Origin: Rhizoclosmatium globosum
Lineage: Eukaryota; Chytridiomycota; Chytridiomycetes; Chytridiales; Chytriomycetaceae
Direction of reading: 5' to 3'
Assembly (NCBI GenBank): GCA_002104985.1
Contig: MCGO01000137.1
Coordinates: forward strand, 1 to 64,000
DNA length: 64,000 nt
The notes beneath the pieces were generated by a model, which worked only from the letters and a program-made list of their open reading frames with translations, was not told the DNA's origin and did no database searches. Each line of letters opens with the position of its first letter. Position 1 is the stretch's first letter. Shown here in pieces: positions 1 through 10,410 of the stretch. The position numbers were made by a program, and so were the translations under genes.

Positions 1-716
1 CGGGAACAATAGATTTCAACAAGGCAGAAAAGCCTTTAGACCATGGCAAGAACCAATCAAACGTTGTATCTTGTTTTGAAGTAGCATAGTGATATTTCCA
101 GTACTCTGCAGTCGAATAATCAGGCATACAGTCAATTCGCCTCGAGTGATTTGAGTTCCTTTCTCAATGACTTCATCTGGCCTTAAAGGCCACAGCAGAG
201 TATACGACTTATTTGTACGAATATCGATAAAGATTCCAGCACCAAGAAGCGGGTTCTGATCAAACTTGATCATGCACGGGGCCACTTTGTCCATTGAGAC
301 AGCATACAACTTCTTTGCCTCTTCAGCGGAGCGCACTTCAAATTCGAAAGCGATGCGGAACAAGAGCGGCAGAATCGCATTTGATTCAGGCTGAATTTGA
401 ATTGTCGCTTGAGTTGTCCGTCGCACCAAATCGGCAACAACACTTTTCAGAGCGGCGCTTTCGTCCAAGTGGCGCTGGGCCTGGTCGCGCGACTCAAACA
501 ACCACTCGTGCGCATACACAAACACGCCTGCCTCAGATGCCTCAGAGCCACAGACTCGAACTGCCGCAATGACTAATCCGTCCTCGGAAACAAGCCGCCC
601 GTCACTGCCAAGCCTATTCGTCTCAATTCGCTGGTACACGCTCTTCCACAGGATCTCAGGCATCCCAGGGAAGTCAGCTGTGGCCCATTCAAGCTGATGA
701 ACTCAGAAATGGACAT
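1..716 (-). pseudogene. Frameshifted paralogue of the EEF1AKMT4/METTL13-like methyltransferase (3' end outside window)
   Basis: The longest frame (16-663) encodes the N-terminal domain found intact in the neighbouring gene at 3213-4490: both share YxRIETxxLG, FVYAHxW, FRxAFEF, SPLLGAxIF and ITRGEL. Two breaks are visible. Near 127-130, just after RGELTV, the homologous continuation (MPDYSTAEYW...HYATSK...FDW) runs in another frame right up to the window edge, consistent with one lost base. Upstream, an ATG at 716 gives MSISE, matching the paralogue's MSLSE start, but in a frame different from the body. The methyltransferase core itself lies beyond position 1. I read this as a decaying duplicate. 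Two independent assembly indels are the alternative; a functional gene is unlikely as written. Confidence 0.6.
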
Positions 717-745
717 CCCAAAAACGAAAACAAATAAAAAGTACT

Positions 746-1823
746 TTATTGCTTCAAACGAGAAACTACTTCCTTAACGTGCACATCAATTCCATCCGGC
801 TTCCATTCAGGAAACAGCTCATTATCAACAGCCTCCCCACCTGGATTCACCATGGCCGTCCCACGCACTGCCATTTTGGCAAACGGACCCATCGTATTTT
901 CGTCTCCCCAATCAAAGCCAGCTCCCATCAAAGGACCTTCCGACACACTTGCATCTTGTTCCATTTTCGTAAAGATTCGCCCCGATTCCTTTTCATACAT
1001 TGCAATCAACTCATTCAAACTCATTCGGTCACCTTCCACTCTCAAAACCTTGTTGGCAGACCTTTTGGAATAAATCAAAGCAAGAATAACGATGGCAGCA
1101 ACGTCTTTGCGGGAATGTGAATGAAATGGGCTTGTCACTCGCATACTTTGCTACCATTGTGTCCCAATTGAGACCAAGAATACTTGGATGCTTCAAGTTT
1201 CCAAAGTCAGCAAAGTATCCATTCACAATTTCAGTGTATTCCATTTTAGAGTTTTCAAGGTAGTCATGGGTACCAATTCTTGGGCGTAGCCACGGGAGGT
1301 CACTATTAATTTGTCAATATTTACCATCAACAATGTATCATTTCGGGAAGGAACACTCACTTGACATTGTAATCGACTCCAAACACATTTGGGATGAACC
1401 GCTTCACCCCAGCTTTTCCACAATCATCCATAAACTCATTCGTTACAAGTCCGAAGCAAACAACAGCGTCAATGCCTTTCAAAACCTTCACTGTTTCGGT
1501 TCTATCCTTTTCGATATCAAGCTTGACAATACGGCCACCTTTACTCTGGATCAGATCCATGTTTTCCAAGTCCTTCTCCTGCACACAAGACATTAGTTCA
1601 AACAAAAAGCCTAAGGAAGCACATACGCTTAAAGCATCACCATAGTCCCTGATAACGAAAGTACCCCATCAGTGAAATGGTTGGACTCAAGCGCTTGCAG
1701 TGTGATCATGAGACCCAGCTTTCTGAGTCCACCAATGATGGCGAGGGAGCGGATGTCTTGAGTAACTGGCATCTTGGTATTTGGTTTTCCTCGATGAAAC
1801 AATATATACTGAGGATCACTCAA
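746..1823 (-). pseudogene. NmrA-like NAD(P)-binding reductase, interrupted by two frameshifts
   Basis: NmrA/isoflavone-reductase-like Rossmann protein in several exons. Visible family marks are an N-terminal nucleotide loop (AIIGGLRKLG), VIRDYGDALS, GRIVKLDIEKD, a RFIPNVFGVD box, YTEIVNGYF and TSRKDVAAIV. Introns at 1579-1626 (GTATGT...CAG) and about 1290-1360 join in frame. Two further breaks are not explained by introns. Between HFTDG and FVIRD (about 1660-1670) the frame changes, and between SFT and SRKDVAAIV (about 1112-1118) one extra base shifts it. Such proteins use NADPH or act as redox sensors; no substrate can be named. It sits between two other broken genes, so pseudogenisation is more likely than chance sequencing error, but both remain possible. 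The 5' boundary is approximate. Confidence 0.6.
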
Positions 1824-2120
1824 AAATGAAATATCGTGGGTAAAATCAATTTGGCTTTGAAATCATGCCACCGGCATTTCCAAGCAAACGACGAAACGTG
1901 GTTAAGCATATATAAATGGAAAGTCTTCGTATGATTGAGAAGTTTAAAGATAGCCGCACTTGGCTTTACGGTAATATATCTCAGCATTTTGCGAATGAAC
2001 TTGGAAGTTTAAAATCTAAATCTCGAAATGCTGCAACACTAAAGGTAATTTCGTAGGGCTGGTCATAGTGGCCTCAAGGTAAGCACCGAAAAAAGACGTG
2101 CAAGACATTGTTCGATAAAA

Positions 2121-3154
2121 GTTTGAACAGATGGGTTCGAGCGAAGTGACATCCGTGATCCCATCATTCGAGACTTCAGGCCACAATGCAGGTTTTGGAT
2201 ACATTGATTCAGATCTTATAGCTCGTAAGTATCTTCTCTCCTTTCTTCATTTCTAAACACACTGTCAACAGTTCACAGTTCCTGCTGACGCACTAGGTAC
2301 ACCCGATGATGCGTAACTTTGATACTCGTCTCCTTGGTATGCTCGGAGGCAAGACTCTTGCAGCGTGGGATGAAATTGTGACTGACTTTGGTGTCGCTGA
2401 TATTATTCCAAAAGACTCGTTGATTACTTTATGGAATGTCCCACATGGTGCTCCAGCCGCAATTGCAAATGTTGCTGACAAGGGTTTCAAGAATATTGCT
2501 GTTTCTCCTTCATCACACTGGTACTTGGACTGCTCGCCATTCGCACGCTGGTGTTCAAGCCAGTTTGAACGTGAAACTCCAGCTTCCGCACTCAAAATCG
2601 ATGGTTATGCGACATTTACTGGCCAATGGCACAACTGGACAATGATCTACGACTACGAACCGCTTGATTCCCTTTCTACAAACGCCAAGAGTGCCGTTAA
2701 AGGAGGATTCGGTGCTTTGTGGACAGAAACTGTCAAGCGCCACAACCTCGACCGTTACGTGTTTCCTCGTGTTGCTGCTATTGCTGAACGTTTGTGGTCA
2801 AATATCAAGAGAGACGAAAAGACAGCCGTTCGTTTGAACCGCTTCCGCGCATCTCTTGTGAATGAAAAAAGAATTGCATCTGCATCTTTGGATTATCTCG
2901 GAAACAAAGAAGATTACGTGTTCCGTCCAGAGTATTGTGATGGGTCGGGTTTGACTGCGCCAGGTCAAAAGACTGCAGAATGCTGCTTCCCTGGCCAGCC
3001 CCTCACTGCAGCTGATGGTTCTGGCTTGATTGATCCATATGGTTCTCATTATTCTCCAAAATCTGGATTCGCCGATTACTGTAAAATTGCTTCTTTGTAC
3101 AAAACCAACAATTACAAGTGCAGCAAGCCGGAGACTGTTGCTTATGAATACTAG
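2121..3154 (+). pseudogene. GH20 beta-N-acetylhexosaminidase remnant lacking the catalytic Asp-Glu segment
   Basis: Glycoside hydrolase family 20 acts on terminal GlcNAc/GalNAc, for example chitin fragments. An upstream exon (about 2136-2224) carries the VIPSFETSGHNAGFG box, the family's IPE-D-PGH motif. A 54-nt intron (2225-2278) leads to PADALGTPDDA and then a stop. The frame that follows resumes with NFDTRLLGMLGGKTLAAWDEI, a region that in GH20 enzymes lies well after the catalytic H-x-GGDE motif. The intervening stretch, some 80-120 residues including the catalytic Asp-Glu pair, is absent. The C-terminal part looks well preserved (WNVPHG, YLD, GGFGALWTETV, YVFPRVAAIAERLW, then a Cys-rich tail). 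No N-terminal half or signal peptide is recognisable upstream. Nothing recognisable lies in 1824-2120. Confidence 0.65.
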
Positions 3155-3212
3155 ATTTAATTACCTTTGTTTCGTTTGTAAGATCATTAAATAACAGTAC
3201 ATCAACTCAAGT

Positions 3213-4490
3213 TTACTTTTTGCTTGAATGTTTGCAAATGTACACCCAATAGCACCAACCAGTTGTCTTAGTCGTATCAATCTCCAAACACTGATCTACA
3301 GTCCATCCCCCGGCAACTTGTTCTTCAATGATTTGAATTCTTTTTTCAGGAGAACCATGGGACACCAACACCACAGTGTCTGTCACTTTTGCCAGGTTCG
3401 CCCACACCTTCTTGACAAGTTCAGCACCATGACTCAACATTCCATCGAAAGTTCCTTTATCGAAAGCCCATGAGAATCGAGTTCGGAATGGTGCCGGGTC
3501 TGATGCATCAAACACGATATATTCTTGTACACCAGCAGTTGGCTTCTTTGATGTTGATGCTACAGATTCCTGCTCTAGCTTGGAGAGTGCATGAACTACT
3601 TCCTTCGATACGTCATAGTGCATCACCAGGTCGCAGATTTTATCATCCATTAATCCGTCGCCGACTGATGTAGAATTTCCACAACCAACATTCAACACGG
3701 TAATAAACTCGTTTTCCTTGTTTGAACCCGACACAGTCGCCACAGCCTGCTTAATGACATGAGACAGGTCCTCGCTCCAGGGCATATACCAATCGAACGT
3801 GTTGGTATCCTTCATGGTCGCATAATGCAACTTCCAGTACTCTTCCGAAGAGGGATCCGGCATAACCACAAGCTCTCCTCTCGTAATAGGGCTGTACTGC
3901 TCAAGCGTAAGTTCCGGGTCATCCACCTCTTCGACGGTATCAATCCAATTCGGCCACAGCACCGTATACGAGGTTGCCGTACGTGCATCCACGAAAATGA
4001 CAGCGCCGAGAAGCGGCGACTGGGCAAAGGGCAGCAAGGCCGGGGCATACGGATCCAAGGAAACACAGTTCAACTTGTCCCCGCCCTCAACATCAAACTC
4101 AAACGCAACACGAAACAGGTTCTTGAGTGCAAAGTCTTCTTTGTTTGCCGCTTCTTCCGCACTTGGAAGAGTGTCCATCGCAACGCCGATCAAGTCAGCA
4201 ACAGCGGAACACAGGCCCTTGTTCACTGAAAGACTCTTTGCCGCATCCATCACATTCGCAAAGACCCACTGATGCGCATACACAAACACACAGTCCCGCG
4301 GGGAAAGCTCCTCAACAGTAACCACTGTTCCCTCTTCATCGATTCCAAATGGATTCGTGTGGCCCGTTCCAAGCTGCCCAGTCTCAATGCGCTTCCACAC
4401 TTCGTCAATCAACGGATCTACAAGTCCGGCAGATCGCAGGAACGCGGCGTTGGCAGTAAGGAAGGCGTCGTGCGATTCAGAAAGTGACAT
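3213..4490 (-). CDS. EEF1AKMT4/METTL13-like class I SAM-dependent methyltransferase with extra N-terminal domain
   Basis: Single-exon protein of 425 residues from the ATG at 4490; that start (MSLSES) matches the paralogue's MSISE, while an in-frame ATG at 4535 would add 15 hydrophobic residues. The first ~215 residues form a domain shared only with the paralogue at the left edge (FVYAHQW, FRVAFEF, SPLLGAVIF, ITRGELVV); I do not recognise its family. The second half is a Rossmann methyltransferase: EEYWKLHYA...FDWYMPW entry motif, VLNVGCGNS SAM-binding loop, VMHYDVS acidic strand, and WAFDKGTFDGML. This order matches the EEF1AKMT4/METTL13 group, several of which methylate translation elongation factor 1A. 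The substrate here is inferred only from that resemblance. Its duplicate 2.5 kb away is broken, so this copy probably keeps the function. Confidence 0.75.
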   Translation of the reverse strand: MSLSESHDAFLTANAAFLRSAGLVDPLIDEVWKRIETGQLGTGHTNPFGIDEEGTVVTVEELSPRDCVFVYAHQWVFANVMDAAKSLSVNKGLCSAVADLIGVAMDTLPSAEEAANKEDFALKNLFRVAFEFDVEGGDKLNCVSLDPYAPALLPFAQSPLLGAVIFVDARTATSYTVLWPNWIDTVEEVDDPELTLEQYSPITRGELVVMPDPSSEEYWKLHYATMKDTNTFDWYMPWSEDLSHVIKQAVATVSGSNKENEFITVLNVGCGNSTSVGDGLMDDKICDLVMHYDVSKEVVHALSKLEQESVASTSKKPTAGVQEYIVFDASDPAPFRTRFSWAFDKGTFDGMLSHGAELVKKVWANLAKVTDTVVLVSHGSPEKRIQIIEEQVAGGWTVDQCLEIDTTKTTGWCYWVYICKHSSKK

Positions 4491-4609
4491 GAAACTTGGT
4501 GAAGGAAGGAAAAGAAAAGATGAAAACCAAGTCAAAGTTTAATAGAATAGAAGTGTCAGTGAATCAGTAGGGAATAAGTTTCCACGTGCATGTACGCTCG
4601 CTGGGGCAT

Positions 4610-5380
4610 CTACTTGCGCAAGAAGGCGGAAGCGAGCTGTTCAATCTCTTCCAACCCTCCCTGGGATTGACCTTGACCTTGTTGCTGGTATTGGCCTTGG
4701 TTTTGCTGCTGCTGGTTACCATACTGAGGTGGAGCACCGCTTGGCTGCTGGAACTGGTTGTGTTGACCTTGGGATTGGTTGTTGTTGTTGCCACCGAGGA
4801 ATTGTCCAGCCAATTGGGCCACTCCAGCAAGAGGATCTTGTTGCTGCCCTTGTTGTTGGTTGTAACCTTGTTGTTGGTTGTAACCTTGATTTTGGTTGTA
4901 TCCTTGGTTCTGGTTCTGGTTTTGGTTCTGGTTTTGGTGCTGACCTCCACCCAACAAAGCCTCGACTCCGCCCAACAAACCACCGGCACCTTGTTGTTGC
5001 TGGTTCTGCTGGGCGTGGTTGTGCGAGTGGACGTAACCCTTGGCTGCGAGAGCTGCGACCTCGGCCTTCTCGCCTGTGATCAGAACAAAGAGTTAGTTTT
5101 GTCTCACTCTCTCTGACACACCAGGCATCCTTAAACGAGATCACGCACCGGCAACAACCTTGGCGATCTTGTCAATCTGTTCTCCACCTTGCTGAGTGTC
5201 AAGGTATTGCACTGCCTTCTGGCCTGGGTTAAGCTTTTAGTAAACCAACAGCAATGTAATGCTTGATCATCCTCACCAATCTCAGAGTCAACGAGCTTCT
5301 CGGCTGCATTCAAAAGATGTGTTAGTGCACTCTACGAAAGCTTCCACGAAGTGAGCACCTTGCTTAAGGATTCCTTCCAT
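4610..5380 (-). CDS. Small Gln/Asn/Gly-rich low-complexity protein
   Basis: Four exons (5359-5380, 5277-5303, 5149-5223, 4610-5073) joined by 55-, 53- and 75-nt GT-AG introns give a continuous 195-residue protein starting MEGILKQAEKLVDSEIG. The N-terminal ~60 residues are helical and moderately charged (GEQIDKIAKVVAGEKAEVAALAAKG). After a short HSHNHAQQNQ link, two GGLLGG/LLGGG segments lead into a low-complexity tract rich in QN, QNQGYNQQQGY and QQQ. The end is again helical (GLEEIEQLASAFLRK). The tract resembles prion-like disordered regions; no enzyme domain is visible and I do not recognise the family. Every joint keeps frame, which supports a real gene despite the first two exons being only 22 and 27 nt. 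Confidence 0.7.
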
Positions 5381-5578
5381 ATTTGTGTCTTTTGGGGACG
5401 TTTTTAACTTTTTGAGGGTTCAAATTGAAACTAACACGCGAGTTTCATTTCAAGTCATTGTTGAAACAAGGCAATGTTATGCATGCATAAGATTGTATAG
5501 TGCTCCTTGGAATGTATTCCTATTTCCGTGTGACAGAAACAATCCAAAAGAGGGACAACTTTCCGGACATCATTTCAA

Positions 5579-8534
5579 ATGACAACCAAACCGCGTCTCC
5601 ACTTCCCCTTTCCCTATGCAACGCCATGGCCCATCCAACAATCTCTGATGGAGTCCGTGTACTCGGCAATCGATCAAGGCCACGTGGGCGTCTTTGAATC
5701 GCCGACGGGAACAGTTTCGTCGACTTTCTTCAAACAACTTCAACTAAAAACTATCCCCGAAACAGGGCAAGTCCCTCTCGCTCATCAGCGCATCGCTCAA
5801 GTGGCTCTCGGACGAAGCCGCAAAGTCGATTGCTGACACGGTTGCAACCCGCACAAACGACCGCCTTGCAACTATCGTCTTTGATCCCGCGGATCCGGAT
5901 TGGGTGCGCGATGCAGAACGGAAAAAGATTGAACGGGAAGTCCGGAATGAGATTGAGGATGAATTGGCGGCAAGAAAGAAACGCGAGGAGAGACTGGCTA
6001 AGATTCGGAGGCAGGAACGCGAAATTGGATTCAAGCGGCATGTAATTCATCTCTCTTTGTGCTTCGCTAGATTCTACTTGGTACTTATTCGGTATCGTTC
6101 CAAAAGAAACTGGAGGCTCCAAAACCCAAAAAGGCTGCTATTGAACCAGACGATGAAGACTTTCTCGTGGAAGAATACGATTCAGACAACGAGGATGTAT
6201 TCAAAAAGAGTCTTCTTCGTAGTGATTTGGATTCTGATATGGAAGAAGGGCAAGAGGATGATGAGGAACCATTCCAAGAGCTCAAAATATTTTACTGCTC
6301 ACGAACGGTGAATCATCAACATGGCGACTTCTCAATCAGCTAAACACTCTCCCGATTCACAGCACTCGCAGTTATCTCAGTTTATATCCGAACTCAAGAA
6401 GACAGAATACGTCGAAACAGTCAAATCACTCTCTCTTGGGTCCCGCAAAAACCTTTGTATCAATGACCAAGTCACTCGCCTTTCTTCAGCCCCACGAATG
6501 AACGATAAATGTCTGGACTTGCAAAAGGACAAAGCAAACAAATGCCCATACCTTCCGAAAGAAAAGAGACCACTGCGTGATTTTTCTGATACCATCAATG
6601 CCACCGTCCGAGATATTGAAGAACTTGCCGAACTCGGAAAGGCGAAAGGTGTTTGTCCATACTATGGAACACGTGCGGCTCTCCCTTCCTCTCAAATCGT
6701 GACACTTCCATACAATATGATGCTCCAAAAGTCTACTCGAGAGTCTCTTGGTATCAAATTAAAAGGAAACATCGTGATTTTCGGTAAGCGATCCTTTTCA
6801 ATGACTCCATCAAACTCGTCACAACCAACTAGATGAAGCCCACAATATAATCGACACAATCACATCCATCTACAGTATTACTCTTGAACTACACCAAATC
6901 CAACGCGCTCATTTCCAACTCCAATCATACCTTACAAAGTACTTGAATCGGTTGAAAGGCAAAAACGTTGTCTACATCAAACAAATACTCATCCTCCTGA
7001 CTGCAATGCAACAACAACTCACGGATGCAAACACTCTTGCTTCAAAATCCAAAGAGCAGCCACAGCTACCTTTTAAAACAAGCAGTGACTTCGTGAATGA
7101 TTTAGGTGTCGATCACATTAATCTGTTCAAAGTCAATACATATCTCGAGACATCAAAACTAGCGCTCAAAGTTCAAGGCTTCACAGAAAAAGGGAAAGCA
7201 GGAGAAGTAATAACGGAAACAACCGGTAAAATATCCTACCCACCTTCACAACTTATACTCAATTTCGATTGTAGACACATTCACACCAAAACACATCCCC
7301 TCTCTCCAACAAGTCCAAACCTTCATCCAATCCCTCCTAAACACCTCCCTCAACGGTCGAATCGGAACTATAACCCCATCCCCAACAACGCTTCCCCTCC
7401 AAACCCACTTCAAATACCTCCTCCTCTCTCCTACAGACGTATTCCAAGAAATCTTATCCTCCTCTCGCGCCGTGATTCTCGCGGGTGGGACAATGGAACC
7501 CATGTCTGAGTTCAAGGCACAACTGCTTGATTTCGTTAACAACGAGAAAGTGGATTACTTTTCGTGTGGACATATAGTGCCTGCGTCATCGATTTTGACG
7601 GTGTCTGTTGGGGTTGGAGCTGGAGGTGGGGAGTTGGATTTTCGGTATGAGAATCGGATGAATGAGAAGATGGGTTGTATTTTTATTGTTTTTGTCAGGA
7701 TCAGCTTTAATTGGTATGCCGCACAGATTATCGAGTTGGGTAATACTATAACCGCGCTATGTACTGTTTGTCCTGCTGGTGCGGTTTGTTTCTTTGTGTC
7801 GTACAGTTACATGGATCATGTTTTGGCCAAATGGAAGGCGAGTGGGATTCTGTCGCGGCTGGAAGGAAAGAAGAAAGCGTTTGTAGAGCCGAGGAATGCA
7901 AGAGGTGTTGAAGCGTGTCTTTCTGAGTATTCTGCTGCGATTACTGGTGATGGAGCGAAAGACGGCGGAAAGGTAACGATAAACTATAGATTATGATCGT
8001 GCTTTAATCCTTGTTTTAGAGGAATGGGGCTATTCTATTTTGTGTTGTTGGTGGCAAAATGAGTGAAGGGATGTAAGTTCCGAAGCTATCAATCGATGTA
8101 AGAAAACTTACGCAAGCCATAGCAATTTCTCTGACGATATGGCACGTTCCGTGTTTATGGTTGGACTTCCTTACCCTTCAAAGACATCGCCGGAGCTCGC
8201 AGAGAAGATGCGATACATCGATTCGAAAGCTTCTGCTTCAGGAATCACTTCATCAGAATATTACGAGAATCTTTGTATGCGTGCCTTAAATCAGTCTATC
8301 GGTGTGCTTTTTCTGAATCTGAATCAGTGCTTAACTTTGTGATTAGGTCGTGCAATTCGACACAAGAATGACTATGCTGCCATCTTTTTGCTAGACAAGC
8401 GGTTCAAGGGTGCTAGAATCCGAGAAAAGCTCCCTGGTTGGATCAAAAGCGCTGGAGTGGTAGATGTACCAACGTTTGGAGCTGTAGTGGGTAAAGCAGG
8501 TCAATTCTTTCGTGCTAAAAAGGAAGTAAACTAA
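5579..8534 (+). CDS. CHL1: CHL1/DDX11-family iron-sulfur superfamily 2 DNA helicase
   Basis: ATP-dependent DNA helicase of the XPD/FANCJ/DDX11 group, needed for sister-chromatid cohesion in fungi and animals. About ten exons reconstruct all signature parts: FPYATPWPIQQSLM Q-motif, Walker A GTGKS (intron 5714-5765 falls between GT and GKS), DEDFLVEEYDSD, KIFYCSRTHSQLSQF, four iron-sulfur cysteines (LCIN, KCLDL, KCPYL, VCPYYG), the DEAH box (intron 6784-6832 splits the Asp codon), INLFKVNTY, AVILAGGTM, GAVCFFVSY, VVGGKMSEGINFSDD, NLCMRALNQSIGRAIRH and LPGWI. Other introns: about 6043-6107, 6308-6362, 7226-7274, about 7680-7722, 7973-8019, 8072-8117 and about 8299-8346. Start and stop are present, and the joined length (about 850 residues) suits the family. 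Confidence 0.92.
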
Positions 8535-8586
8535 ACAGTATTGTTCATATTATCTCTATTCTACATGTTGTTATTTAGTAAACTAT

Positions 8587-10176
8587 CTATCTCCTACCAC
8601 CTCTTCTGTCATCGTAACCTCTGGAAGGAGACCCGCCCCTTCTTCCACCTCTGTCCCTATTCATGCTTGATCGTCGTGTTCTTGACGGACTCCTGTCCCG
8701 TCCACCTCCACCGCCACCACCTCCACTACGTTTCGCAGAGGCATTTGCAATCGCATTCCCGCCCTTACGAGTTCCCTTCTCTGGCTCTTCGGCTTTAGCA
8801 GTTTCAGCAGGTTTACTTGATCCAGCAAGGTATCCATACAGTCCTCCAGCAACAGACGCCGCACCTCCAGCTACAGCGCCAGCCGTTCTCAGAATTCCCC
8901 AATCAGATTTGGCAGGAGCACTTCCAGGCGCTGTGCTTCTTTCTTGATCGTCGTCATCATCGTCCATCTTATTGTAAGTTCGTCTCTTACGATCTCGTTG
9001 TTCGCGATCCCTTCCTCGTCCTCCTCGGTCATCGCCTCTTCTTCGTTGGTCCCGGTCTCTGGATGGAGGAGCTACATCTTCCCATGATCCCCGTCTCCCC
9101 AAACTTCCTGTTGCTCCACCTTTACTTGCATAGCTTCCTCGACCAATGCTACCATTCGTACGACTACCACGTTCGATGTACGAGTCCTCCCTTTGATCAT
9201 AACTATACATTTCGACAGCATTCTTTTCAATCCTTTCGACTCCAAACTGTTTGGCCTTGATACAACTCCAAGTACTTAATCCCATGGCCGCCGAATCAGC
9301 AACAACAGCGATACCCATCAACAGCAACCCTGTTGGACTCTGACTCGCAGTAATCCCCCTACAAACAAGCATTAAGTTATCAGCTAAAAGACAATAGAAC
9401 GACTCAACTGAAAGTTGGCCATAAAAGCCACGAGCCCGCTCATAGCAATTCCAGCCCCCACAACACACACCATCAATACAACCCAACTAATTAAACACAC
9501 CGAACTAGTAAATTTCGCACAGACAATCCATGCATTACTCCGCTCCTTAAACAGGAAGCACACAAGCGTGGCCAAATTGCTTAACACTGCCACTCCCAGG
9601 AAGATTGAAACCGTAGGAAGCGCAAATATCAAAATCGGCATTGTTTTGTATGGCAGAGCATCGAGGGTATCCGTAACAGTGTATTGCTTTGAGGCATTGG
9701 TTTTAATCGGGGGAGGATTGAACTGGAAGTTATACGAGTTGTTCCCAATGACTTTCAGGTCCGTCGCTGGGAAGCATGAAGTGACTGAATCCGTTGAGGA
9801 AGTGGTGCAGTATCCCTGTATGGTTTGAGAGAGCAAAGTGGCGAGTGAGTGAGATATAAACCCAATTTACATAGAGTGCGCAACACACCCAAACAGTCAA
9901 GACCGCCGATTGAACACCGTCGCCGGGCTTTGCAGCGTTCGAGTTTATATTGATCAAGCCGAGCGACGCAACGGCCGGCGACGCAGAGAACGGCGACAGA
10001 GCCGTGAAGCAGGCCAGCATAAACGCAACAGACACAGCTCCAAGCGACATCAGCGTCAGACTCAAAAGCGACCGTTTCTGCTTCGGAGGCGCCGCTTCTT
10101 GTGATTCGAGTGCGTACGAATCCCGGTATCGCGGTGGTGACGGGGATGGCGCCCGTCGTTGGAACCGTGCAAACAT
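8587..10176 (-). CDS. Four-TM SUR7/PalI-like membrane protein with Arg/Ser/Gly-rich tail
   Basis: Three exons (9871-10176, 9409-9815, 8587-9358; introns of 55 and 50 nt) encode 494 residues from the ATG at 10176. TM1 lies near residue 40 (SLTLMSLGAVSVAFMLACF). An extracellular loop with GYC and SCF cysteines follows, then TM2 (MPILIFALPTVSIFLGVAV), TM3 (CLISWVVLMVCVVGAGIA) and TM4 (GLLLMGIAVVADSAAMGL). This architecture, with a conserved Gly-Tyr-Cys loop, is that of SUR7/PalI (Rim9) eisosome or pH-sensing proteins. The cytoplasmic tail of about 250 residues is unusual: SR/RD-rich stretches, a run of six Asp, a short Gly/Ala helix (AGAVAGGAASVAGGLYGYLAG), a run of eight Gly, and a terminal RGGRRGG-type segment that could bind RNA or acidic lipids. 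The family call rests on topology more than sequence. Confidence 0.65.
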
Positions 10177-10410
10177 CCAGTCCACCTTTGTCTGTTTAAA
10201 TTCAATTTGTGTCTTGCCAACAAATCAATTGCATTATCTATTCCTGTTGTTTCGCGCATTAGAGAGTCAAGTGTGCTCTTAAGTAATTTATTCGTTTTAC
10301 TGACTACAATGAGCGAGTCTGGGTAGACGTTTTGCACAAAGTTTGATGTTCTTGTAACTGAGGTAATTTGCTCAGGGTGGTGGCTCTCTGTAATTTGCTT
10401 CACCGTCGAA

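Noticed and set aside
4586..5116. 176-codon Leu/Val-rich plus-strand frame that looks like membrane helices
   Set aside because: Reverse complement of the Gln/Asn codon repeats; the LVLVLV pattern is an artefact.
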